64,000 bases of DNA, from assembly GCF_902806685.2 (NCBI RefSeq), contig NC_048555.1:7006001-7070000 (forward strand), given 5' to 3'. The notes beneath the pieces were generated by a model. It saw nothing but the letters and a program-made list of their open reading frames with translations, ran no database searches and was not told the DNA's origin. Source of the DNA: Maniola hyperantus (Eukaryota > Arthropoda > Insecta > Lepidoptera > Nymphalidae). Of this stretch, positions 29,701 through 33,714 are shown piece after piece. Numbering within the stretch: position 1 is the stretch's first letter; the number at the start of each line of letters is the position of its first letter. The position numbers were made by a program, and so were the translations under genes.

Positions 29701-32547
29701 AGTATAGATTATTGTCTCCCGGCTCCCATAGATCACTCGAGTCGTATTTACGTAGATATAGTTAGGAAATTATACCAAAATCAGGTTTCGTCCAATTACA
29801 AAAAAAAAATGCATTAATAAACAGACTCGTTTTGTCGTATTATTTTAACGTAGAACGTGTTTTAACAACGCTTTTCGGTAATTTTTTGCAGTTAACGGCT
29901 TTTTAATATAGGACGGCACTATTAGTTACTGCCTGCATGTCGTATGAGGTGTTTAGTGTTAAGACCCATCTATAGGTATGTATATATAATTACTATCGTA
30001 ATGAAACTATCTTACCCAATTCGCCGAATTAGGAAGTCCTTTCAACGTGACTATTAGTTAATACCTCTACTTACCTACTATTTAGGTATTAGGTAGTTTG
30101 GTATCTTTATGGGCAGTTCATGCAAAAACAACAAATTTCGAAATACTAGGTAAGTATTACCTACCTTTGTAAAATGTTATCAAAGAGTAATAAATAAGTA
30201 ATACCTGCCAACCTTGCAATTACAGAAATTGCTTTTTACCACAATCGAACTGCCAGCTCATTGTTAATTTGTGACGGATCCGAAGATAATTTAACAGTGG
30301 AATTTACACGGGAAATGATTTTTTGAAAAATAAAACCTGCGCAGTGCAGACACTATTGTGTTGTGGTGATTTTACATCTCACTGATAAATCCAGCCAGAG
30401 GACCCGCACTCGTATTTCCATCTTTCTTGTACAAACATTCTTGCAAATAAATGATTATTTATTTATTTATTTATTTATAGGCCGCATCCCTGTATAGAAC
30501 GCGCCTAGCGCGTGCGAGCCGCATACCTACGCGTTACGTAATACACAACACATTCGTTTGCCGCAGTTAAAGTGCTAATAATTACAACATGGGGTTATTC
30601 AAGGGGCGGTCCAACAAATACCTGAAAGGCCTGCAACACATTGGTGGTTCCTCAATCCTCTAGTGCTTCAAATGTTCATGGGCATCAGGTTAAGCGGCTT
30701 ATTAGCTCTCTATTTTTATTTTAAAAAACTTTTTTTTTTCAGGTAAAGCGAGCTCTCTAATCAGTATATCAGAGGCCTTGGTACCTGTGATCTACTCGCC
30801 CGTCTACAGCAAGGTGTACCTCAGTACGTTGTCAACGTTCGCCGGCGCTTTCTACCTCATAAGCGCCGCGCTAGCCGTCCCTGCCATAGTTATTTATTTG
30901 TAAGTCAACCTTATCTATATACAGTTCTTGCAATTCACGAAGGCGAGTAAACTTTACTTGTGGTTACGTCGAATACACGGACAGCGCGTAAGTGTGCATG
31001 CACGTCGTCGGACCAATCAATCGCGAGCAAGCGCTCGCAAACGCACACATTTACTGTATCTACCTTACTTATACCGATACGACTTACACCCAAGCATGAA
31101 CCGCTCGCCCTCGTGAAATGCATCAACTATACTTAGCCCACGTACAGCAAATAGTACGTTGAGGTGTACCTCAGGCGCTTTCTACCTCATAAGCGCCTCG
31201 ATAGCCGTCCTAATATACTTAGATTCAGTTCCTTGCACAAAAAATAATACACGCATACGTGCCCAGTGTTATATCTTGTTATGCAGTTTCCATCGCACCG
31301 CGCTGGCTTCGCACGTTGTTTCAAGTTTCATGACCTCCTGTCGTCGTGAAGTCCTAGCTTCGCTACCTCGTAATACCAACCTATATTTCAACACCTCCAG
31401 CAAAAAGAGACCTTGCGGTCACTGATATCATGCCCTTTAGTGTCGAAGCACTCCGATTTCTAATAACAATCAAAACCTTGAACCGAATTTTCTATTTAAG
31501 TGTAATGTAAAAAAAGATACCTTAAAAGGCCTTGTTTTTTCCCCCATAGTAGAAAGTGAAGTGTTGTGTATTTTAGTCGTCATATTGCAAAAAGTTTGTG
31601 ACGAAAACAGTTCTATTTATACCTAACTGAACCTAATCACTGACTTCTACTAATACAGAACCTACGCAGCAGAATATATTGTACATCGACCTTTAGAAAG
31701 AGATAGCGGTTTGATAGAGCGTTGTCCTTGTCGTTGAGACCGACAAAACGTCACAAGAGTGACAGACACAACGCTCTACAAAGACGAAATCTCATTGTCA
31801 AGGTCTATGTATTACATTTCTTGCCGGCTACTGTACACGATTGCCTACCTGAGCCAACCTATGAAGCAACTTGATTTTCGTCACCGTGGCCTCCATTTTA
31901 GTGACGTCAGCACTAGACTGAAGTTTCAAGCTGATGGTATATTTTTATTCTGGCTGACGTCAAAATGACGTCATTTCGATGTTAATGAGACATGGTTCCA
32001 GCGCAATAGCAATTTGCGTGACTTATAGTAGCAGCGAGCGTATACTTGGAACTTTTAACTCTTAGTAAAGGCCTGAGAAAAAAACAAGACTGAATAGGCA
32101 CCTTCTAGATAGACGCGTCCCATCTTAGGTACGTTAGTACTATTATATTATTCTGTGTCTTAGGCCACATCATCACTTTCCATCAGGTGTGATTGTGGTC
32201 AATCATTTGCCTATTAATGAATTAAAAAAAGTCAAAGTAACGCTTAGCTGTATATAGACTATCTATTTTTATTTTACGAATGACTAGCTTATGCTCGCGA
32301 CTTCATCCGCGTGGACTACTAACACTTTTACCCCCTTAGGGGTTGAATTTTCAAAATAGCTATCTGTAGTAGTTTGAGCTGTGCGTTGATAGATCAGTCA
32401 GTCAGTCACCTTTTCTCTTTATATATTTAGATTTTAACGCTTTTTTCTCTTATTTCCAGAAGCCTGTATATTTTACGAAGAAAAGAAATCGAGCAGAGCA
32501 AGTCCGCCGAAAGTAAATCCAAGGAGAACGAAGTTACCCGATTTTAG
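4785..32547 (+). CDS. SLC46-family (proton-coupled folate transporter-like) MFS transporter, 5 exons
   Basis: The coding exons are 4785-5757, 11584-11685, 27176-27397, 30743-30899 and 32460-32547. They sum to 1542 nt, giving 513 aa and a TAG stop. Introns 1-3 are phase 1 and intron 4 is phase 2; all are GT-AG. The protein starts with a basic cytosolic N-terminus (residues 1-50), then a first membrane segment (about 54-74), an extracellular loop with cysteines and an NYT glycosylation sequon (101), and further helices. The MFS motif A, GAWSDRTGNRK, lies at 136-146 and VTDIT at 203-207. A long Lys/Asp-rich loop (265-305) separates the two six-helix halves, and the C-terminus is short and charged. 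Length and motif placement fit SLC46 transporters (folate, heme or other organic anions by proton coupling). The substrate cannot be read from sequence. An in-frame TGA at 4755-4757 with no ATG in between fixes the start. The family call is strong; the paralogue (A1 or A3 type) is not decided. Confidence 0.93.
5789..6005 (+). mobile_element. Lep1-like non-autonomous Helitron, family A
   Basis: It begins ATATTATAAATGCGAAGG..., contains CTAGCTTTTCACGG and GACATAGGCTACTTTTAG, and ends GCATCATCTAA. It lies about 30 bp after the exon 1 donor. Confidence 0.75.
6196..6365 (+). mobile_element. Helitron family A, partial copy
   Basis: AAATGTGAAAGTGTGTCTACC, CTAGTTTTTCACGG and GGCTACTTTTTTTCCC blocks match the family; the 3' hairpin end is missing. 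Confidence 0.65.
6366..7458. other. Intron 1 sequence, no recognised element
   Basis: AT-rich, no gene. A short GAACCTCCTCCTTTTTTTGA-GTCGG tail near 7420-7455 matches the end of the units at 18480-19015. Confidence 0.4.
7459..7903 (+). repeat. GGTTCCGTACC...GGCCGGTTTT repeat, near full length
   Basis: From TTTTAGAGTTCCGTACCTC to CTCGCACTTGGCCGGTTTTC. Internal landmarks are the GTCTGTC run, ATCATGAAATTTGGCAGG, AAACCGTGAAATTGTGG and TACGGAACACTCGGTGCG. It has no coding capacity. Confidence 0.85.
8370..8492 (+). mobile_element. tRNA-derived SINE 1, 3' fragment
   Basis: It contains CCGTGTAGGAACCAAAGGGG and ACCAGGTGAGATGGCAGTCA, the 3' half of SINE 1 in plus orientation, abutting a minus copy tail to tail. 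Confidence 0.7.
8495..8812 (-). mobile_element. tRNA-derived SINE 1, near full length
   Basis: Read on the minus strand it has a tRNA-like head with A box TGGCGCAGTGGTAAGC and a degraded B box, then the body with CGGTACGATGCCGTG and a tail to AACTTGTAACTGAA. Pol III transcription is expected for the family. Confidence 0.85.
8820..8860 (+). mobile_element. SINE 1 with almost complete internal deletion
   Basis: The head TGGCGCAGTGGTAAGC is fused directly to the tail ATCTGAATAAAATAAAATAA. Confidence 0.65.
8861..9340. other. No gene; short repeat scraps
   Basis: A TACGGAACCCTATTA scrap near 8870 and a TTCTATAGAGCG half-arm near 9210, related to the hairpin MITE at 56418-56574, are the only recognisable parts. 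Confidence 0.35.
9341..9560 (-). repeat. GGTTCCGTA-group repeat, end variant
   Basis: GCGAGTCAGACTCGCGCACC plus ACTACAGAAGAAGTAAAACG matches, inverted, the region 24500-24747. Confidence 0.65.
9600..9840 (-). mobile_element. SINE 1 remnant split by a hAT MITE
   Basis: GTGGTAAGAGAAGATGCAGTC and GGAAGGGGTAGGCAGTTTT are the SINE 1 body on the minus strand. The MITE at 9671-9816 interrupts GCAGTTTT, which is duplicated. Confidence 0.7.
9671..9816 (+). mobile_element. 146-bp hAT-type MITE with 8-bp target duplication
   Basis: Its ends are CAGTGGCGTGCA and TGCACGCCACTG. The flanking GCAGTTTT at 9663-9670 and 9817-9824 is an exact 8-bp target-site duplication, the hAT signature. The sister copy is at 17850-17995. 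Confidence 0.92.
9840..9983. mobile_element. Palindromic MITE with ~50-bp arms and TA flanks
   Basis: TACCCTCTAACAAATAAACC ... GGTTTATTTGTTAGAGGGTA, with arms extending through GGAATAGCGGTGGAATA and CTCTGTTTTGTC. One arm carries a 7-bp insertion. TA ends suggest a Tc1/mariner-type origin. Confidence 0.88.
9984..10570. other. No gene; Helitron A scrap at the right side
   Basis: Mostly unrecognised AT-rich DNA. GAGCGGGATAAATAATATCC near 10502 resembles an internal Helitron A block. Confidence 0.35.
10571..10746 (+). mobile_element. Chimeric Helitron (family B 5' half, family A 3' half)
   Basis: It starts CTAAATATATAAAAG and continues with family B sequence to GATCGGGCTG, then switches to family A sequence (TACTTTTTATCCAGG ... 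GAAGTCGCGGGCATCATCTAG). Confidence 0.8.
10747..10955 (+). mobile_element. Helitron family B, full copy joined to the preceding element
   Basis: TCTAAATATATAAAAGG follows the CTAG end of the chimera without a gap. The copy ends CGAAGTTGCGAGGATAAGCTAG. Confidence 0.85.
11385..11486 (-). mobile_element. Helitron family A, 5' fragment
   Basis: An (AAACCAACA)n stretch is followed by CACACTTTTGCATTTATGATAA, the reverse of the family A 5' end. It lies 98 bp upstream of transporter exon 2. Confidence 0.65.
11584..11685 (+). CDS. SLC46-like transporter, exon 2
   Basis: This 102-nt exon encodes residues 325-358, starting GEAQMTYWFTRYKF and ending TYSVLVGSI. The acceptor AG is at 11582-11583 and the donor GTAAGT at 11686. 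Both ends are phase 1, so it joins exon 1 as GPVLG-EAQMTYW and exon 3 as GSI-G-SFITIYL. The continuity of the membrane protein across the joins supports it. A GGTTCCGTA-family repeat starts about 20 bp after the donor. Confidence 0.92.
11706..12100 (+). repeat. GGTTCCGTA...GGCCGG repeat, left arm of an inverted pair
   Basis: From TTTTTAGGGTTCCGTAACTC to CGCACATGGCCGGTTTTTT; starts 20 bp after the exon 2 donor. Confidence 0.85.
12096..12448 (-). repeat. GGTTCCGTA...GGCCGG repeat, right arm of an inverted pair
   Basis: CGACATTTTGCACGATAAAT ... AGTACGGAGCCCTAAAAATT, opposite orientation and touching the previous copy. Confidence 0.85.
12449..13429. other. No gene; degenerate (ATGATTATC)n tract
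   Basis: From about 13262 to 13420 the sequence is a degenerate ATG/ATTATC repeat, giving a His-rich frame on the minus strand that is an artefact. The rest is unrecognised. Confidence 0.45.
13430..13582 (+). mobile_element. LINE 3' tail with (ATT)n end
   Basis: ATTGCTGGATTTTTATCTGA then AAATAAAGATTATTATTATT: polyadenylation-like end plus trinucleotide tail typical of lepidopteran LINEs. Confidence 0.55.
13583..14231. other. No gene or recognised repeat
   Basis: A 91-codon plus frame (13806-14081) has no supporting feature. Confidence 0.4.
14232..14673 (+). repeat. GGTTCCGTA...GGCCGG repeat, full length
   Basis: TTTTTAGGGTTCCGTACCTC ... CTCGCACTTGGCCGGGTTTT with all internal landmarks. Confidence 0.88.
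14985..15145. mobile_element. GC-rich MITE (copy 1)
   Basis: ACAGGTTGAGATATCAATCG ... GATTGCCATCTCGACCTGT are inverted ends; the core GACGCCCCGCACACCCGCAC / GTGCGGGGCGTCCCC is itself palindromic and far GC-richer than the window. Other copies: 27745-27866 and 43202-43318. Confidence 0.85.
15146..15558. other. No gene or recognised repeat
   Basis: Ordinary intron 2 sequence. Confidence 0.4.
15559..15928 (-). repeat. GGTTCCGTA...GGCCGG repeat
   Basis: AACCGGCCAAGTGCGAGTCA ... GAGGTACGGAACCCTAAAAA; internally somewhat shortened. Confidence 0.85.
15929..16559. other. No gene or recognised repeat
   Basis: Part of it (TCGGCACTCC...ACACGATCTTGAAG, near 16120-16210) resembles 11100-11230 in the same orientation, so an old repeat is likely. 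Confidence 0.4.
16565..17045 (-). mobile_element. RTE-type LINE remnant (RT C-terminal region)
   Basis: On the minus strand it encodes pieces of the same protein as at 25378-25812 (SETWSL..., RRRTRVT..., WQW-GHI...) with frameshifts and deletions. It ends in a TGATGATG-type tail, read here as CATCATCATAATAATCATC. Confidence 0.8.
17046..17841. other. No gene; ACCTACCT-rich intron DNA
   Basis: Several TACCTACCTAC / TAGGTA clusters between 17440 and 17760. Confidence 0.45.
17850..17995 (-). mobile_element. 146-bp hAT-type MITE, second copy
   Basis: Ends CAGTGGCGTGCA / TGCACGCTACTG; flanked by the exact 8-bp duplication CCTACAGG (17842-17849, 17996-18003). Reverse orientation to the copy at 9671 and exactly the same length. 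Confidence 0.92.
18167..18412. mobile_element. MITE with ACCGACTTCAATAACC inverted ends
   Basis: AAAAACCGACTTCAATAACC ... GGTTATTGAAGTCGGTTTTT, with ACACTAAAAAGTAG / CTACTTTTTAGTGT adjacent. A solo right end occurs at about 29545-29600. Confidence 0.85.
18480..19015. repeat. Tandem dimer of a ~265-bp repeat ending GAAGTCGGTTAAAAA
   Basis: CTATTACACTGATCGCGAGC, TTCTCCATCTCCGAAGATAT and GAACCTCCTCCTTT occur twice in the same order (units 18480-18738 and 18740-19015). Confidence 0.85.
19022..19208 (+). repeat. Interspersed repeat ending near TATTATAAGAAGAT
   Basis: CTAGCTGACCCGTCGATTC at the left and AATTAGCGAAATCGGTTCAG inside; shared with 2085-2216. Confidence 0.65.
19640..19920 (+). mobile_element. 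LINE reverse-transcriptase C-terminal remnant
   Basis: The frame ending SVTALPVNKFKNALKKWLSQ-NVFYSVVEFLKF resembles the extreme C-terminus of lepidopteran non-LTR reverse transcriptases (Lys-rich, then YYSV-EFL). Only this end survives. Confidence 0.55.
19969..20192 (+). mobile_element. Helitron family A, full copy
   Basis: TCCATACTAATATTATAAAT ... hairpin CGCGGTTGAAGTCGCG, GCATCATCTAGT end. TC start and CTAG end fit Helitrons. Confidence 0.88.
20193..20573. other. No gene; (CATTT)n-rich stretch
   Basis: A CATTTCATTTCATTTATTT run near 20330-20365; otherwise unremarkable. Confidence 0.45.
20574..21268. mobile_element. Long terminal inverted-repeat element with nested LINE tail
   Basis: AAGGTATGATTCC ... 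GGAATCATACCTT ends with about 80-bp arms (GTGCTGTCACCAGCTGTCAC / inverse). A second inverted pair (ATAAGCTTATATGACATTAC and its inverse) flanks the LINE tail inside. TTAA-like flanks hint at a piggyBac-type origin. Confidence 0.85.
20770..20918 (+). mobile_element. LINE 3' tail with poly(A), nested in the above element
   Basis: GAGTTTCTTGCTGGTTCTTC, GGCATTCCGAACCAGTGG, GACTATTCATAAGCAC and an A-rich end of about 22 bases. A second copy is at 43905-44012. Confidence 0.75.
21269..22004. other. No gene or clear repeat
   Basis: Intron 2 DNA. A 70-codon minus frame is not convincing. Confidence 0.4.
22005..22207 (-). mobile_element. Helitron family B, adjoining a family A copy
   Basis: CTTATTCCCGCGACTTCTCC ... 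GATCAGTCAGTCAGTCAGTC, then a direct join to the CTAG end of the next element. Confidence 0.82.
22208..22432 (-). mobile_element. Helitron family A (variant with ATTGATGTGATTT-type core)
   Basis: ACTAGCTGATGCCCGCGACT ... CACACTTTCGCATTTATAAT. The core carries TCACGTCAATCCGTTGCACC like the copies at 54035 and 28520. Confidence 0.82.
22488..22768 (-). mobile_element. tRNA-derived SINE 1, diverged
   Basis: GCCAAGTTAGCCCTTACATT, CACGGCTTTGCCGGTAGG, AAGACCACATCGCACACCAC in the SINE 1 order; both Pol III boxes degraded. Confidence 0.7.
22825..23666 (+). repeat. GGTTCCGTA...GGCCGG repeat split by a reverse copy of itself
   Basis: Plus-strand halves 22825-22997 and 23432-23666 join exactly at GCACAAGTAAAA / AAATCCGAAAACCG. 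The interrupting segment is a complete minus-oriented member of the same family. Confidence 0.88.
22998..23431 (-). repeat. GGTTCCGTA...GGCCGG repeat nested inside its own family member
   Basis: AAACCAGCCAAGTGCGAGTC ... GAGGTACGGAATCCTAAAAA, including a GACAGACAGACAGACA run. Flanking AAA/AAAA suggests a short A-rich target duplication. Confidence 0.88.
23667..24097. other. No gene or recognised repeat
   Basis: Ordinary AT-rich intron DNA. Confidence 0.4.
24098..24747 (+). repeat. GGTTCCGTA repeat with alternative 3' part
   Basis: 24098-24490 is standard. 24491-24688 replaces the usual junction with sequence shared (inverted) with 9341-9560. The end TACGGAACCCTAGGTGCGCG...CTTGACCGGTTTTT is standard again. 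Confidence 0.75.
24748..25110. other. No gene seen
   Basis: CTCACGCCCGTGT near 25032 is the inverse of ACGCGGGCGTGAG at 45053, so an old shared repeat may be present. Confidence 0.4.
25111..25935 (+). pseudogene. RTE-type LINE: reverse transcriptase C-terminal half, 5'-truncated
   Basis: The frame starts LWNGLGININGEYNTHLRF and contains the palm motif FTDDIV (equivalent of YADD), then QQVGLKMNMSKTKIM, the IVDEYIYLGHTI block, CVLPVMTYGSETWSLT, RTRVTDIAQRV and GHIVRTTDRRWGPKVLEWQ. One TAG interrupts it at 25375-25377, and an extra C in a C-run near 25803 shifts the frame just before RWTDD. The 3' end is AGTGGACGTCTATCAGTTGA plus TAATAATAA. The endonuclease and most of the fingers are absent, so it cannot retrotranspose. 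It lies in transporter intron 2. Confidence 0.9.
25936..26337. other. No gene seen
   Basis: AT-rich intron 2 DNA. Confidence 0.4.
26338..26680 (-). other. Coding-like orphan segment, two overlapping minus frames
   Basis: One frame gives GKENGTRRCVSPGDLVTGTP and a Ser/Thr/Glu-rich run; another gives NDVVLNSARIFFMTNPSATS then TDKFLKLSQKISF. They overlap as if one ORF were frameshifted. There is also a (GGCT)n run at 26631-26655. The composition is unlike the flanks; a decayed transposon ORF or host gene fragment is possible. Confidence 0.3.
26681..27175 (+). other. End of intron 2; solo end of the GGCCGG repeat
   Basis: TACGGAACCCTATAGAGCGA and GACTCGCTCTTGGCCTGTTT (26996-27045) are the 3' end of the GGTTCCGTA repeat. 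Nothing else was recognised before the exon 3 acceptor. Confidence 0.55.
27176..27397 (+). CDS. SLC46-like transporter, exon 3
   Basis: This 222-nt exon encodes residues 359-432, beginning with helix SFITIYLFSKRW and containing IIGIVACLSRVAASIVYAMA, the VYFLGPVLDMF segment and TSLRSIVTKLV. The last resembles the conserved SLRS element before the final helices in SLC46 proteins. The acceptor is TGTGCAG and the donor GTAAGT at 27398; both ends are phase 1. The exon is GC-richer than its flanks. Confidence 0.95.
27421..27720 (-). mobile_element. Non-LTR retrotransposon 3' end (RT C-terminus), minus
   Basis: On the minus strand it reads CARSFFPRTCKLWNQLPSAV-FPLDYNMGLFKGRTNKFLKG in pieces, the conserved RT C-terminus of many lepidopteran LINEs, followed by a UTR and poly(A) (T-run at 27424-27438). 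It starts about 24 bp after the exon 3 donor. Confidence 0.8.
27745..27866. mobile_element. GC-rich MITE (copy 2)
   Basis: AGCCCCCGCGCTAGCCCGG, GTGTGCGGGGCATCCCCC and GATTGCGATCTCAACCTGTC match the copies at 14985 and 43202; the left end is lost. Confidence 0.78.
28074..28412 (-). mobile_element. tRNA-derived SINE 1, full length
   Basis: T-run, TCAGATACAAGTTAGCCCTT ... CCACTGCGCCAGGGAGGTCG. On the minus strand the A box is TGGCGCAGTGGTGAGC and the B box GGTTCGATTCC, both intact. Confidence 0.9.
28413..28659 (+). mobile_element. Helitron family A 5' fragment in unannotated DNA
   Basis: From about 28520: CATAATATTGAACGCGACAG, TGTTTGTTAGTTGATTTGC, GCAACGGATTGATGTGATTT. It is truncated where family B sequence starts. 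Confidence 0.6.
28660..28858 (+). mobile_element. Helitron family B
   Basis: CTGACTGACTGACTGATCTA ... GCGGCCGAAGTCGCGAGCAT and AAGCTAGT end; 5' terminal CTAAATATA is lost. Confidence 0.85.
29068..29150 (-). mobile_element. Half of the ACGCACCATTTTAACTTT MITE
   Basis: TCACGCGTCATTTTAACTTT and TGTCATGTCAAAAGTACGA match an arm of 57407-57677. Confidence 0.6.
29151..29545 (+). repeat. GGTTCCGTA repeat, 3'-truncated
   Basis: AGGGTTCCGTACCCCATAAA ... TTTGTATGCATGAT. Truncated where the solo end ACTTTTTAGTGTTGGTGG-TTATTGAAGTCGG (29553-29600) begins; it contains a 28-bp tandem duplication near 29400-29445. Confidence 0.8.
29601..30587. other. Intron 3 DNA, no gene
   Basis: A TTTATTTATTTATTTATT run occurs at about 30463-30478. 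A possible older repeat (GCATCCCTGTATAGAACGCG) follows; nothing else was recognised. Confidence 0.4.
30588..30720 (+). mobile_element. Non-LTR retrotransposon 3' end, plus, next to exon 4
   Basis: ACATGGGGTTATTCAAGGGG and CTGAAAGGCCTGCAACACAT are the same RT C-terminus/UTR as 27421-27720 in the opposite orientation. It ends about 20 bp before the T-tract of the exon 4 acceptor. Confidence 0.75.
30743..30899 (+). CDS. SLC46-like transporter, exon 4
   Basis: This 157-nt exon encodes residues 433-484 and two bases of codon 485, including SLISISEALVPVIYSPVYSK and the last membrane segment AGAFYLISAALAVPAIVIY. The acceptor is a T10 tract followed by CAG; the donor is GTAAGT at 30900. It leaves phase 2. 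A decayed partial copy of this exon lies about 250 bp downstream. Confidence 0.94.
31142..31222 (+). pseudogene. Decayed partial duplicate of transporter exon 4
   Basis: The DNA repeats pieces of exon 4: TACAGCAA, GTGTACCTCAG, then GCGCTTTCTACCTCATAAGC followed by GCC and TAGCCGTCC. Compared with exon 4, 20 bp between the CTCAG and GCGCTTT blocks are missing, which shifts the frame. There is no intact donor at its end. It lies in intron 4 and is not needed for the frame-consistent transcript, so it is best read as a local duplication remnant. Confidence 0.7.
31670..31826. mobile_element. MITE with imperfect inverted ends
   Basis: GCAGAATATATTGTACATCG at the left pairs with GGTCTATGTATTACATTTC at the right; AGAGCGTTGTC / GACACAACGCTCT pair inside. 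One arm also occurs near 1790-1835. Confidence 0.65.
31875..32027 (-). mobile_element. TGACGTCA-carrying MITE (copy 3)
   Basis: AGTGACGTCAGCACTAGACT ... GCAATAGCAATTTGCGTGAC. It holds three TGACGTCA palindromes. Copies 1 and 2 are at 44521 and 49803. Confidence 0.85.
32284..32433 (-). mobile_element. Helitron family B, internally deleted, 26 bp before exon 5
   Basis: ACTAGCTTATGCTCGCGACT ... TTTATATATTTAGA; the middle (CCTTTCTTAGCGGATGCC) is missing. Confidence 0.82.
32460..32547 (+). CDS. SLC46-like transporter, exon 5 (C-terminus)
   Basis: The terminal coding segment encodes residues 485-513, LSLYILRRKEIEQSKSAESK followed by SKENEVTRF and TAG (32545-32547). The acceptor is TTATTTCCAG with a pyrimidine tract. 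The tail is basic and then Ser/Lys/Glu rich, as expected for a cytosolic end after the last helix. An AATAAA follows at 32629. Confidence 0.92.
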
Positions 32548-32628
32548 TGAACTATCAATACCCATATTGTATATAATTTATTGTTTAACTTTTAGTCCTA
32601 GCCTATTATGTACCTACCACAAATTCTC

Positions 32629-32634
32629 AATAAA
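32629..32634 (+). terminator. Polyadenylation signal AATAAA of the SLC46-like gene
   Basis: A canonical AATAAA occurs 82 bp after the stop codon. A T-rich/TG-rich stretch follows (near 32642-32665), as expected for a downstream element. Confidence 0.75.
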
Positions 32635-32929
32635 GTTAAGGTTGTATTGAAACGTTTATTTTATTTTCCGAGGTTTTTACTACCTACCGATAAAAAATAG
32701 CGAATGCGCACAACACATAGGTACCTAGTTACCTACGCGCGAACTTTTTCTCGGTTAAAAAAAACACATGAATCAGGTAAGTATTTTATTAATTAAAATT
32801 TTATGTACAGTATTTTACCTAGATATGCTACAAAATGTACACTATAAAAGTAATATTTATGTTTCCGTGTGTTTTATTACTTATCATTAGTTTAGTTATC
32901 ATTAGTTTATGATTCCGTGGCGTCACCCG

Positions 32930-33157
32930 GTTCAGGGTACCAGCTGAAAATCAGCGCTGTATGTTCTTGTGCAACAAGGCATACAGCATAATGCTGAGCT
33001 GGGACCCTTTTTTCGGGTTGTGCCACACAATATTGTTCCGGCGCTTCTTTTGCTTGTTCTCAGGTGGAAGAAGCGCCGGAATAACCAGCTCTTAGCTTAA
33101 GTTGTGATGTGTGGCATAATTTGTATTAATAAACGTCTTTTCTTTCTTTCTTTCTAA
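32930..33157 (+). mobile_element. LINE 3' tail with (TTTC)n end
   Basis: GGTACCAGCTGAAAATCAGC, CATAATGCTGAGCTGGGACC, then AATAAACGTCTTTTCTTTCT; typical of LINE 3' UTR plus simple tail. Confidence 0.65.
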
Positions 33158-33529
33158 TAATTCACACTTTGCCGGTTTCGATTTATGTTTGAAACGATTT
33201 TAATTACTTAGCTAAAAAAACCAACTCTTGGTTTAATCATTTGTTAGTCACTCTGTGACACGGAACGCACGTTCAATGATAAAAAAATTTATCTTCCGAA
33301 GATCGCGTCACACCAAAACTTACACGTGCCGCGGTAAAAGAGGTAAGAATTATGGATTAAGAGCCAGCGCTTGCCGGACCTCCGTTATTTTATAAAACCC
33401 CCGCAAGCGTTCTGGTTACACCTTGTATATATATCTCTATCTTTTTTATGATATTGAAGGGGATTGGGAGTTATTAACCTCCGGCGGATCATGCCGCTCT
33501 AGATCACGTGACCAAGTGAGCCCAGTCTG

Positions 33530-33714
33530 CTAAAACTTCAGTTTGAAGTTCTTCGACGTTGGTTTCTTGGGCTTATCGTCTGGTCCGTCATCAGTAAAGT
33601 CCTTGTATATTAACATCTTGATGTACCTGCCCTGTTGGTCGGCCGGTAGTAATATCCCGAGCGCTTCACAATTCCTGACGATCTCTGCGCAACCACGCAG
33701 GTCTTTGTTCCTTA
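33530..33714 (-). CDS. PPR-like mitochondrial protein, exon 4 (C-terminus)
   Basis: This 185-nt terminal exon encodes residues 305-365, LRNKDLRGCAEIVRNCEALG, then GILLPADQQGRYIKMLIYKD and a Lys-rich acidic tail ending FKLKF and TAG. The acceptor is TTGTTTCAG. A minus-strand ATTAAA at about 33201-33206 is the nearest candidate polyadenylation signal. Confidence 0.9.

Larger units (their letters stand above)
32548..33529. other. Convergent intergenic region between the two genes
   Basis: It holds the transporter 3'UTR, a LINE tail (32930-33157) and the 3' side of the minus-strand gene. No further coding region was seen. Confidence 0.6.

Noticed and set aside
30928..31126. Overlapping frames just after exon 4
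   Set aside because: No splice sites or family similarity; intron 4 sequence.
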